Shown: positions 35,166-43,143 of the stretch, piece after piece | Layout of the letters: each line of letters opens with the position of its first letter | Numbering within the stretch: the first letter of the stretch is position 1 | Origin: UBA4742 sp037138595 | GTDB lineage: Bacteria; Actinomycetota; Acidimicrobiia; Acidimicrobiales; Acidimicrobilacustridaceae | Reading direction: 5' to 3' | Length of the DNA stretch: 64,000 nucleotides | Assembly (NCBI GenBank): GCA_037138595.1 | Contig: JBAXIB010000008.1 | Coordinates: 45,580-109,579, forward strand | Notes under the pieces: model-generated | Told to the model about the DNA's origin: nothing | Seen by the model: the letters and a program-made list of their open reading frames with translations, nothing else | Databases searched by the model: none | Translations under genes and position numbers: made by a program

Positions 35166-35846
35166 ATGACCTCCGTAGTTCCGCTTCCGGATGACAACGG
35201 TCCACCCCAATTGACCCCAGACGAATCAGTTCCGATTGTAAACGATTCCGTGGCAGCAACCTTCGACGATGACGGCGCGAGCCCCACTGGCAAAAGGAAT
35301 TCATCCTGGAAACGCAGCGCAATCGAGTGGACGCTGGTCATTGTGGGTGCGGTCGTGGTTGCGCTCGCAATCAAAGCCACGTCGATCCAAGCGTTTTACA
35401 TTCCTTCACGATCCATGGTTCCTACCCTCGAAGTGGGTGACCGAGTCTTGGTGAACAAGTGGAGTTACCGCCTTCATGACGTGAACCGCGGTGACATCGT
35501 GGTGTTTGAGCGCCCGGATGGTGAGACAAGCAACATCAAAGATCTCATCAAACGAGTTATCGCATTGCCAGGCGAGGAAGTCACCATCCAGGACAACCAT
35601 GTCCTTATCAATGGCAAGATTCTCGACGAGCCTTATTTGCCGCCGGGCACAGTGACGGCGTCTGTCGGTTCGTTTCCCTGCCCACCGTCGGATCCCTGCA
35701 AAGTTCCTGATGGTGACGTTTGGTTTATGGGCGACAACCGAACCGACTCGAAAGACAGTCGTTACTTCGGTCCGGTCCCTGAGTCGAAGATCGTTGGCCG
35801 TGCGTTTTTCCGCCTTTGGCCTTTCGGTCGCATCGCATCGCTCTAG
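35166..35846 (+). CDS. lepB: Signal peptidase I
   Basis: 226 residues: an acidic cytoplasmic N-terminus of about 50 residues, one transmembrane helix (about 53-73, EWTLVIVGAVVVALAIK), then the periplasmic protease with nucleophile Ser83 in SRSMVPT, general base Lys129 in DLIKRVIALPGE, and the box E GDNRTDSKDSR. It removes signal peptides after Sec or Tat export; the Tat genes follow nearby. ATG 35166 is supported by AAGGA upstream. Confidence 0.95.
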   Translation: MTSVVPLPDDNGPPQLTPDESVPIVNDSVAATFDDDGASPTGKRNSSWKRSAIEWTLVIVGAVVVALAIKATSIQAFYIPSRSMVPTLEVGDRVLVNKWSYRLHDVNRGDIVVFERPDGETSNIKDLIKRVIALPGEEVTIQDNHVLINGKILDEPYLPPGTVTASVGSFPCPPSDPCKVPDGDVWFMGDNRTDSKDSRYFGPVPESKIVGRAFFRLWPFGRIASL

Positions 35847-35879
35847 CTAATACTGGGACAGGCCGGAACCGAACTCCGA

Positions 35880-36605
35880 TTAAGCCTGCGGATCCAATCG
35901 ACTTAAGCACGCGATGAGGCGGTCGGTATGGTCGCTGTAAACGCCATCGATACCCGAATCAAAAAGTTCGTCCATGATGCGTTCAAATTGAACGTCCCAT
36001 GCGAATGTCAGCCGCTCAAATCGATGGAACAGAGCGACATAGCCTCCGGTCCACTCCGAATGGTGAAGGTTCACCGCATCAATGTCGCGAGATGCCAGTT
36101 CGGCTCCGTGGCGTTCCGCTCCTCCGTGCATTTTGGAAAGCCACGTTGAGTGGACCAAATGGAGGGTGGGCCAACGTGAACGCCACCCGCTTAATACCTC
36201 GATATCGGGGTGACAGATCCACAACTTGTCGAACGCCGAACCGCCGGCAACAACCGCCGCATGCACGACAGCGTCAATCGCGTCTGGATCCTTTATATCA
36301 ATCGAGAAATCGAATTCGGTCCCACATGTCTCGTACAACTCTGAGATTGACGGAATCGATTCTCGCAATTGAGAACGATTCACTGACCGCACTGGCTGCC
36401 GTCTAAGCCTGCCTCCGCTGAGGCCGTCATGATCAAGAATTGCGACCTGATCGGCAGTAATCCACGCGTCGCTCTCTAGACCAGCAGCGCCGAGGCGAAG
36501 TCCAAGTGTAAATGCTTCAAGGGTGTTTTCTGGCGCGTGAGCACTAGCCCCCCGATGGGCGAATGTAAGAGGCGGTTTCCGCATCGATGGCAGACGGGTT
36601 GGCAC
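35880..36605 (-). CDS. Glycerophosphodiester phosphodiesterase
   Basis: 241 residues with the GDPD signature: TFAHRGASAHAPENTLEAF near the start, the metal-binding ESDAWITAD and the catalytic LDHDGL. It hydrolyses glycerophosphodiesters to sn-glycerol 3-phosphate and an alcohol. There is no signal peptide, so it is cytoplasmic. GTG 36605 is chosen because TACGAT lies exactly 6 bases upstream; ATG 36584 is the alternative. Confidence 0.9.
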   Translation of the reverse strand: MPTRLPSMRKPPLTFAHRGASAHAPENTLEAFTLGLRLGAAGLESDAWITADQVAILDHDGLSGGRLRRQPVRSVNRSQLRESIPSISELYETCGTEFDFSIDIKDPDAIDAVVHAAVVAGGSAFDKLWICHPDIEVLSGWRSRWPTLHLVHSTWLSKMHGGAERHGAELASRDIDAVNLHHSEWTGGYVALFHRFERLTFAWDVQFERIMDELFDSGIDGVYSDHTDRLIACLSRLDPQA

Positions 36606-36611
36606 GAACAC

Positions 36612-36617
36612 ATCGTA
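36612..36617 (-). promoter_or_regulatory. Candidate leaderless -10 (TACGAT) for the GDPD gene
   Basis: On the minus strand TACGAT ends 6 bases before GTG 36605, with no ribosome binding site. Confidence 0.45.
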
Positions 36618-36761
36618 GTGACCTCGAAACCTGAGCCCTAAACATCTGCTGCGCTAGCGGCCATCTCGAGCCAGGGACACATCGAAAACAAGTCCTCAAG
36701 GTCGACGATGAAGCGGCCGATTGAATTGGTAGGCAGATAGCTCCAAGGAAGGGAAGGAACG

Positions 36762-37094
36762 ATGGCAACGATTCGAGCGAGTTGTGGCGAATGCGGAGAC
36801 GTAGAGCTGGATTCAAGCGACTTGAACGTTCTGGTGTGCTTGCACGGCAATAAGAGCACTTATTCGTTCCGTTGCCCGGTCTGCACCGTTACGGTGATCA
36901 AACCGGCTGCCGCTATTACCGTCGACTTGCTCGTCGCCTCAGGTGTGCCCTATGAGACGTGGTCGCCGCCAGGCTTTGAGACCGCGCCACGTCTAGCAAC
37001 GCCAATCACCAAAGGCGAAGTTCGAGATTTCCGCGAGTTCCTTGACGATGACACTCGAGTCTTTGATGCCTTGGCTGGACTTGCAGCGGGGTAA
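36762..37094 (+). CDS. Small zinc-ribbon protein
   Basis: 110 residues. CGEC (8-11) and CPVC (38-41) form a probable zinc ribbon in the N-terminal half (also C26); the C-terminal half is a short helix-rich region (EVRDFREFLDDDTRVFDALAGL). Several copies of GGAAGG precede the ATG. This is a conserved actinobacterial type without known function. It precedes the tat genes. Confidence 0.7.
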   Translation: MATIRASCGECGDVELDSSDLNVLVCLHGNKSTYSFRCPVCTVTVIKPAAAITVDLLVASGVPYETWSPPGFETAPRLATPITKGEVRDFREFLDDDTRVFDALAGLAAG

Positions 37095-37107
37095 GACCAC
37101 CTGGTCA

Positions 37108-37113
37108 TAGCAT
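37108..37113 (+). promoter_or_regulatory. Candidate leaderless -10 (TAGCAT)
   Basis: TAGCAT ends exactly 6 bases before ATG 37120, with no ribosome binding site. Confidence 0.45.
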
Positions 37114-37119
37114 GGCCTC

Positions 37120-37344
37120 ATGGCTGTGTTATGGATCATTGCTCCTGGGTTTGTGCTGGCGTTTTCTCTGGTGGTGATCAAATCTGTTGATGCGATCAAG
37201 CGCGCGAATCAAGCGCTACATATCGAACTCGCGGCTACGCAGGCGATGGCTGAAGAAATTGGGTCGGTTCGCGATGTGTCGTCCAAGACCGCCAAAGCCG
37301 TTCGCCTGACCAACGACTACTTCGACGCCGTGGGTGATCGGTAG
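37120..37344 (+). CDS. Small single-pass membrane protein
   Basis: 74 residues: one N-terminal membrane helix (about 3-22, VLWIIAPGFVLAFSLVVI) followed by a cytoplasmic helix with heptad-like spacing (IKRANQALHIELAATQAMAE). The start is supported by the TAGCAT -10. The stop codon overlaps the tatB promoter. No known family was recognised; its position suggests a link with envelope or export. Confidence 0.6.
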   Translation: MAVLWIIAPGFVLAFSLVVIKSVDAIKRANQALHIELAATQAMAEEIGSVRDVSSKTAKAVRLTNDYFDAVGDR

Positions 37345-37347
37345 ACT
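37342..37347 (+). promoter_or_regulatory. Candidate leaderless -10 (TAGACT) for tatB-tatC-helY
   Basis: TAGACT ends exactly 6 bases before ATG 37354, and there is no ribosome binding site. The TAG is also the stop codon of the preceding gene. Confidence 0.5.
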
Positions 37348-37353
37348 TTCTCC

Positions 37354-37635
37354 ATGTTCAACGTAGGTGGTGGCGAGATCATCGTCATCTTGCTCATTGC
37401 CTTGATCGTTCTCGGTCCAGACAAACTCCCAAGCGCCGCGAGGCAAGTCGGCAAGTATCTCAACGAATTTCGACGGATGTCGACAGGTTTTCAGGACGAG
37501 TTTCGCCAAGCCATGGAAGCGACTCCCGATCCCGAGCCGAGACCGACACCGGCGCCGTCCGGTGAATCCGAATCTGAGACTGCAACTACGATGCAAGAAG
37601 GTGGCACCTCGCCCGACGATTCGGCTGAGGCCTAA
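37354..37635 (+). CDS. tatB: Twin-arginine translocase subunit, TatA/TatB family
   Basis: 93 residues: MFNVGGGEIIVILLIALIVLGP gives the short membrane helix, GPDKLP the hinge, and an amphipathic helix follows, then a Pro/Glu-rich tail. The Gly-Pro at the hinge is more typical of TatB than of TatA (FG..KLP), so TatB is preferred; if no other TatA exists it may serve both roles. It carries folded proteins together with TatC. Confidence 0.88.
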   Translation: MFNVGGGEIIVILLIALIVLGPDKLPSAARQVGKYLNEFRRMSTGFQDEFRQAMEATPDPEPRPTPAPSGESESETATTMQEGGTSPDDSAEA

Positions 37636-37656
37636 ATTGTCTCGAACGATCAGGCC

Positions 37657-38475
37657 ATGAGCAAGAAACCGGATCCGGGTTCCCAGGCCGAGAACCCTGG
37701 CAATAACGGACACATGACGCTGTGGGAACACCTGGCCGAGTTACGCACGCGTATTGTCCGCTGTGTCATTGCGGTGATGGTCGGTGCCGTTGTCGGTTGG
37801 ATTCTGTTCGGGCCTCTCCTCGATTTTCTCCAAAAGCCCTTCTGCGAGATTTCGCCCGTCGGTCCCAATGGAGTGGCAAGTTGTGATCTGGTTGCGACCG
37901 GCCCGCTCGATGCATTCACCCTGCGACTACAAATGTCGATTTACGTCGGCATTGCGCTGGCGATGCCCGTCTTGCTTTGGCAGCTTTGGCGCTTCATCAC
38001 CCCGGGGCTTCATCCCCATGAGAAGAAGTACGCCATCCCATTTACGGTCAGCGCGTTGTTTCTGTTTATTTTCGGCGCCGCAATCGCCTACTTGACGCTG
38101 AATCCCGCGTTGCAATTCCTCATCAGCATGGGTGGGGGAAAGATCACGCCGTTTTACACGGCCGAGAGTTATGTGCGACTGATTGTGTTCATGATGCTCG
38201 CGTTTGGTGCCGGTTTCGAGTTTCCCGTCGTCCTCGTTGCCCTTGAGATCGTGGGTGTGATCACTCCCAAACAACTCAGCGCGTGGCGGAGGCAAGCAAT
38301 CGTCGTCATCGTCATCGCAGCAGCAGTTATTACCCCGAGCGGCGATCCCATCAGCATGCTGGCGTTGGCAATACCGATGTATATCTTCTTCGAAGCTTCA
38401 ATCGTTATTGGATGGGCCATCAATCGTCGTAAGCGAAAGAAGGCTGAGAAGGCTGAGGCGGCGGGTTCGACGTGA
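37657..38475 (+). CDS. tatC: Twin-arginine translocase TatC
   Basis: 272 residues with six transmembrane helices. The N-terminal motif MTLWEHLAELRTRI binds the twin-arginine signal; FTLRLQMSIYVGIALAMPVLLWQLWRF and the conserved Glu in FGAGFEFPV are also present. It recognises Tat signal peptides and assembles the pore with TatB/A. It starts 21 bases after tatB and overlaps helY by GTGA. Confidence 0.96.
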   Translation: MSKKPDPGSQAENPGNNGHMTLWEHLAELRTRIVRCVIAVMVGAVVGWILFGPLLDFLQKPFCEISPVGPNGVASCDLVATGPLDAFTLRLQMSIYVGIALAMPVLLWQLWRFITPGLHPHEKKYAIPFTVSALFLFIFGAAIAYLTLNPALQFLISMGGGKITPFYTAESYVRLIVFMMLAFGAGFEFPVVLVALEIVGVITPKQLSAWRRQAIVVIVIAAAVITPSGDPISMLALAIPMYIFFEASIVIGWAINRRKRKKAEKAEAAGST

Positions 38476-41192
38476 TCGTTGATCCGGGTGACTCGGCAGC
38501 ACGCGTAGATCCGAATTCAGCGTTGCACGATTTTGAACTTGATCAATTTCAGCTCGATGCGATCGACGCGATCGAACGAGGCGAGTCGGTGTTGGTCGCC
38601 GCTCCGACTGGATCGGGTAAGACGGTCATCGCTCACCATGCCATTGCGCGTGCGATTTCTCGAGGCGGCAAGGCGTTTTACACAACTCCGATCAAAGCGC
38701 TTTCAAACCAGAAATTCCATGACTTGATTGCGCTTCATGGATCTAGTTCAGTTGGACTCTTGACCGGCGATAGTGCGGTGAATGGCGACGCTCCGATTGT
38801 GGTTATGACCACCGAAGTGCTCCGAAACATGATCTATGGACAGTCTCCGGCGCTCGAAGGTCTGCAATGTGTTGTGTTGGATGAGGTGCACTACCTGCAG
38901 GACGCATATCGAGGTCCGGTGTGGGAGGAAGTGATTGTCCACCTACCTGTCGATGTCCGGCTGGTCTGTCTCTCGGCGACGGTGTCAAATGCACCTGAGC
39001 TCACTGAATGGATCAGCACTGCTCGCGGGCCGACTGCCACAGTGCTCGAAACTCGACGTCCAGTGGAACTTGTGAACCTGTATCTCGTTGGAGATCGCCA
39101 AAGCGAAACACCACTGTTGATTCCGGCCCTTGTCGATGGTCAAGCGAATGTCGAGGGCGACCGGTTTGATGCGGATATTCAACCTAGAGGTAGTCAACGC
39201 CGACGGTCTCGCTGGTACACGCCACGCCGATTCGAGGTCGTCGAGTTTTTGCGCGAACGCCGCTTGTTGCCGATGATGTACTTCATTTTCAGTCGTGCCG
39301 GTTGCGACGAGGCGGTCACGAGTTGTCTGAGTGCGGGGTTGCGCTTCACCACGAGTGCAGAACGTCAGCACATTCGCGACATTGTGGCTGCGCATGTGGC
39401 GGCCCTCTCTGAGTCTGACCTCACCGTCCTCGGATACCACCAATGGTTGTCGGGGCTTGAAGCAGGAATCGCCGCCCACCATGCCGGAATGGTCCCGCCC
39501 TTTAAAGAAGCAGTGGAAGCGTGTTTTTTGCAAGGCTTGGTGCGTGTTGTCTTCGCCACGGAAACGCTTTCACTAGGGATCAACATGCCAGCTCGTTCGG
39601 TGGTCGTTGAAAAGCTCACCAAGTTCACCGGCGAGCAGCACGAGTTTCTTTCTGCCGGCCAGTACACACAATTAACTGGTCGGGCCGGTCGCCGGGGCAT
39701 CGATACTGAGGGGACTGCTGTTGTGCTGTGGTCGCCCTTTGTCCCGTTCGGACAAGTCGCTGGTCTTGCGGCAAGTCGACATTTCAAACTCACGTCGGTG
39801 TTCAGGCCGACGTACAACATGGCTGCAAACTTGGTACATCGTTATCCAGCCCAACAGGCACATCACCTCCTCAACTTGTCGTTCGCTCAGTTTCAGTCCG
39901 ATAAAGAGATCGTTCGACTCGAAGCAAAGCTCGAACGAAATGAGGCCGAGTTACGGCGAACCGAGGCCGAGGCGACCTGTCATCTTGGCGACATTGCCTC
40001 CTATGTTGCGATCGCCACGAACCGTTCGCAAGAGACGGGTGGGGCAGCCGACGCAGTACTTGGCGACATCATCCTTTCGTTGCGACCAGGAGACGTTGTT
40101 CAGCTTCCGGGCCATCGGCGTGATGCTCCGGCAGTGGTACTCACGGTCGCTAAGAGAAAAGGAAAATCGGTCCGAATTCGAGTTGTTACCAACCACGATC
40201 GGGTTCGGACGTTGTCTGCCGACGAATTCACCGAGACTCCTGAAGTTATTGCTCGACTGTCGTTGCCGGTTCCCTTTGCCCCAGATGATCGTGGCTTTCA
40301 AAAAGATGTAGGTGCCGAGTTGCGGCTGTATTTGCGCAACCGCGATGCCCACACAAACTCGGTGGGCCGTAGTCCAAGGCGCGACGGCCACAAGGGGAGG
40401 CGTTCGCCTAATCGCCAGATCCAATCGTCGAACAGGGCTCTGCATCCGGTCTCAGCGTGTCCTGACATCGCGATGCATCTGCGAGCGGCACGCTTAGTCG
40501 AACGTCAAACAACCGAGGTCAATGCGTTGCGTCAGAACATCCGTGGAAGATCAGAGTCGTTGGCCCGACGCTTCGATAAAGTACTGCAGCTTCTCGAGGC
40601 GTGGGGGTACTTATCTGGTTGGTCGTTGACCGCAAAAGGTAATCAGTTGGTCAAGATATTCCACGAGTCAGATTTACTGATCGTCGAATCGTTAGAAGCG
40701 GGTCTGTTTGATGGTCTCGATGGCGCATCGATGGCTGGGTTGGCTTCCTGTTTCACCTACGAGCATCGCAGCTCGCGAGACCAGGGCGAGCCATGGATTC
40801 CATCGCAAGATATTCGAGATCGTATCCGGCAGATCGCACGACTCGGGTCGGAGATCAATATCGATGAACGACGCGCTGGTGTTCCACGCACTCGTCCACC
40901 CGATCCCGGCTTTGCTGCCATTGCATACCGATGGGCTGCTGGTGAAGACCTCGAGCCGATTCTGCGGAATGAAGAACTATCTGGAGGGGACTTCGTCCGA
41001 AACACTCGGATACTTATCGATCTCCTTCGCCAGATCGCGCTTGCCGCTGGAAATCCTCAAACCGCTCGCGTCGCGCGGCGCGCAGCAAGCAATCTCTTTC
41101 GAGGAGTGGTAGCAGCCTCGGCGGTTCCGAGTGCGAACCGACCCGGTGCGCGTGACGGAGCTCCAAGTGATGTGTCTGGATTTGCGACATGA
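38472..41192 (+). CDS. helY: Ski2-like DEAD/H-box RNA helicase HelY
   Basis: 906 residues: RecA1 with Walker A APTGSGKT (44-51) and DEVHYLQD, motif III SATVSN, RecA2 with MPARSVVVEKLTKF and TGRAGRRGID, a basic low-complexity insertion around residues 620-660, and the C-terminal DSHCT-like helical domain. It unwinds RNA, probably in RNA decay or ribosome work. Like mycobacterial Rv2092c it directly follows tatC. GTG start overlapping the tatC stop. Confidence 0.95.
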   Translation: MIVDPGDSAARVDPNSALHDFELDQFQLDAIDAIERGESVLVAAPTGSGKTVIAHHAIARAISRGGKAFYTTPIKALSNQKFHDLIALHGSSSVGLLTGDSAVNGDAPIVVMTTEVLRNMIYGQSPALEGLQCVVLDEVHYLQDAYRGPVWEEVIVHLPVDVRLVCLSATVSNAPELTEWISTARGPTATVLETRRPVELVNLYLVGDRQSETPLLIPALVDGQANVEGDRFDADIQPRGSQRRRSRWYTPRRFEVVEFLRERRLLPMMYFIFSRAGCDEAVTSCLSAGLRFTTSAERQHIRDIVAAHVAALSESDLTVLGYHQWLSGLEAGIAAHHAGMVPPFKEAVEACFLQGLVRVVFATETLSLGINMPARSVVVEKLTKFTGEQHEFLSAGQYTQLTGRAGRRGIDTEGTAVVLWSPFVPFGQVAGLAASRHFKLTSVFRPTYNMAANLVHRYPAQQAHHLLNLSFAQFQSDKEIVRLEAKLERNEAELRRTEAEATCHLGDIASYVAIATNRSQETGGAADAVLGDIILSLRPGDVVQLPGHRRDAPAVVLTVAKRKGKSVRIRVVTNHDRVRTLSADEFTETPEVIARLSLPVPFAPDDRGFQKDVGAELRLYLRNRDAHTNSVGRSPRRDGHKGRRSPNRQIQSSNRALHPVSACPDIAMHLRAARLVERQTTEVNALRQNIRGRSESLARRFDKVLQLLEAWGYLSGWSLTAKGNQLVKIFHESDLLIVESLEAGLFDGLDGASMAGLASCFTYEHRSSRDQGEPWIPSQDIRDRIRQIARLGSEINIDERRAGVPRTRPPDPGFAAIAYRWAAGEDLEPILRNEELSGGDFVRNTRILIDLLRQIALAAGNPQTARVARRAASNLFRGVVAASAVPSANRPGARDGAPSDVSGFAT

Positions 41193-41800
41193 CTATCGAA
41201 CGGGGGAGCGCGTTTGGCCGCGCTGGCGAGTTGAGTCCAGACGGCATAACTGTTCGCAGCGATTCTCAGGCGCGTCAAACAATCGAATCGGCGTGGCTTC
41301 TGGATGACCCCTTGCCGGAGCTTGGCCTGCTCGGCGGTGATCTGTGTCGCACCTTAGGGGGCTCGGGGGTCGAGGACCGATTGCGCACGTCGAGCGCTAT
41401 GCGTTTCCCCATTGATCTCGGAGTGATCGAATTCGGTCGCGAGCGTCACTGTTTTATTGCCCATGCTGTTATGCGCCGACGAGGATGGCTTGGGCGGGGA
41501 GTGGTAGCGATGAATGCTCAGTGGCTAGGCGAGTGGGATCTGGGACCACGCTCGCATCCCAATGACGGCCTGCTTGATGTCACCGATGGAGCGGTGCCAT
41601 TTGGCGAGCGTCGGCAGGCTAGACAACGAGCCAAAACGGGTAGCCATCTTCCCCATCCCGGGTTGCATTCGTCCCGAGTGACATCGATTGATCTGCGATT
41701 CGACCGACCTCTTGGCATTTGGCTCGATGGCGCAAAGGTCGGACGTTCCACAGACGTACATCTTGAGATTCAACCTGATGCCTTCATCGTTGTGATCTAG
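41189..41800 (+). CDS. Stand-alone diacylglycerol-kinase-like C-terminal domain
   Basis: 203 residues resembling only the beta-sandwich C-terminal half of YegS/DagK lipid kinases: NAQWLGEWDLGPRSHPNDGLLDV near residue 110, then PHPGLHSSRVTSIDLRFDRP and WLDGAKVG. The N-terminal kinase domain with the GGDGT motif is absent, and the first 90 residues look different. It overlaps helY by ATGA, so the two are translationally coupled. It cannot be a kinase alone; it may bind lipid or nucleotide. Confidence 0.65.
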   Translation: MTIERGSAFGRAGELSPDGITVRSDSQARQTIESAWLLDDPLPELGLLGGDLCRTLGGSGVEDRLRTSSAMRFPIDLGVIEFGRERHCFIAHAVMRRRGWLGRGVVAMNAQWLGEWDLGPRSHPNDGLLDVTDGAVPFGERRQARQRAKTGSHLPHPGLHSSRVTSIDLRFDRPLGIWLDGAKVGRSTDVHLEIQPDAFIVVI

Positions 41801-41823
41801 ACCGTTCTGATCGAGAGCGAACC

Positions 41824-43047
41824 ATGAGTCGAGCAGACGGATCGGTTTCGCAGAACTACTCTCGGTGCATGGATATAGCCGCCTCGAAAGACCGCCTTAT
41901 CGCCGAGGTCGATCAACGAGCAGAGATGCTCCTTGATGCCTCGCATCGCATTCACGACAATCCGGAACTTGGTTACGAGGAGACCTACGCCCACGACCTT
42001 TTGACCGGCATTTTGCAGGACGAGGGGCTCGATGTCGAACCCCATGCCTTTGGACTCACTACCGCGTTTGCGGCCCGAGCAGGCACGACTGGTCCGACCA
42101 TTGCCGTGTGTTGCGAATACGACGCGCTACCGACTATCGGTCATGCCTGTGGTCACAACATCATCGCGGCTGCCGGTCTCGGTGCTGGCCTTGCCGCCGC
42201 GGCACTCGCCAATGAACTTGGTGGGCGGGTCCTGATCCTTGGAACGCCCGCAGAAGAAGGCGGGGGCGGAAAAGTCCGCATGATCGCCAATGGGGCGTTT
42301 GATGGTGTCGATGCCGCGGTCATGGTGCACCCCGCCGGTGCGGAACTCACATCGATGTCGGTTATTGCTGTGCAGCAACTACTTGTTACCTACCATGGCG
42401 AGCCTGCTCACGCCGCCGCATTTCCCCATAAAGGGCGAAACGCTTTAGATGCCGCAGTCCTCGGGTACATGAACATTGCGGCATTACGCCAGCACATTCG
42501 TCCAGAAGAACGCGTACACGGGATTTTCACCGAGGCTGGCGACCAACCAAACATCGTTCCATTTCGGGCTGCGTCGCGTTGGTATGTGCGGGCCGGAAGT
42601 CTCAAGCGGCTCGAACCCCTGAAGACCCGGGTGCTTGCATGTTTGCAGGCGGGTGCGGATGCAGCCGGCTGCACCATGGACGTTGAGTGGAAAGACCTTG
42701 TCTACGCCGACATGCGCGACAACGTTCCGATGATTGACCTCTACGCACTCAACGCAACTGCACTCGGTCGCATCCCGGAAGACCCAACTGCATCGCTAGC
42801 AGTTGTTGGAAGCACGGATATGGGCAATGTGAGTTACGTCGTGCCGAGCATTCATCCGATGATCAAGGTCGCCCCGGCACACATTTCTATTCATACGCCC
42901 GAATTCGCCGAGTATGCCGGTGGGCCCCGAGGCGACGAGGCCGTGCTCGACGGTGCAAAAGCCCTTGCCATGACCATTGCTGACCTGTGGCTGCAGCCGG
43001 GCGCGCTGGAGGCGGCTACGGAGGCTTTCCGTGACGAATCTAGGTAG
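41824..43047 (+). CDS. M20 family amidohydrolase/peptidase
   Basis: 407 residues of the AbgB/hippurate-hydrolase group: HRIHDNPELGYEE, CEYDALPTIGHACGHNI (metal His/Asp), and PAEEGGGGK (catalytic Glu pair). The dimerisation domain spans about 185-305 and the last metal His is in IHTPEFAEY. It probably cleaves N-acyl or aminobenzoyl amino acids in the cytoplasm. An internal ATG at 41869 is an alternative start that would remove 15 residues. Confidence 0.88.
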   Translation: MSRADGSVSQNYSRCMDIAASKDRLIAEVDQRAEMLLDASHRIHDNPELGYEETYAHDLLTGILQDEGLDVEPHAFGLTTAFAARAGTTGPTIAVCCEYDALPTIGHACGHNIIAAAGLGAGLAAAALANELGGRVLILGTPAEEGGGGKVRMIANGAFDGVDAAVMVHPAGAELTSMSVIAVQQLLVTYHGEPAHAAAFPHKGRNALDAAVLGYMNIAALRQHIRPEERVHGIFTEAGDQPNIVPFRAASRWYVRAGSLKRLEPLKTRVLACLQAGADAAGCTMDVEWKDLVYADMRDNVPMIDLYALNATALGRIPEDPTASLAVVGSTDMGNVSYVVPSIHPMIKVAPAHISIHTPEFAEYAGGPRGDEAVLDGAKALAMTIADLWLQPGALEAATEAFRDESR

Positions 43048-43129
43048 CGAATCAGGAGTCCCTTTGATGGCTTCTTCCATGCCACTAACGGGTTCTGAGG
43101 CCATCCGCGGAGACTCGTTGCCGACCTTC

Positions 43130-43135
43130 TACTGT
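43130..43135 (+). promoter_or_regulatory. Candidate near-leaderless -10 (TACTGT)
   Basis: TACTGT ends 8 bases before GTG 43144, with no ribosome binding site. Confidence 0.4.
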
Positions 43136-43143
43136 CGCCGGTC

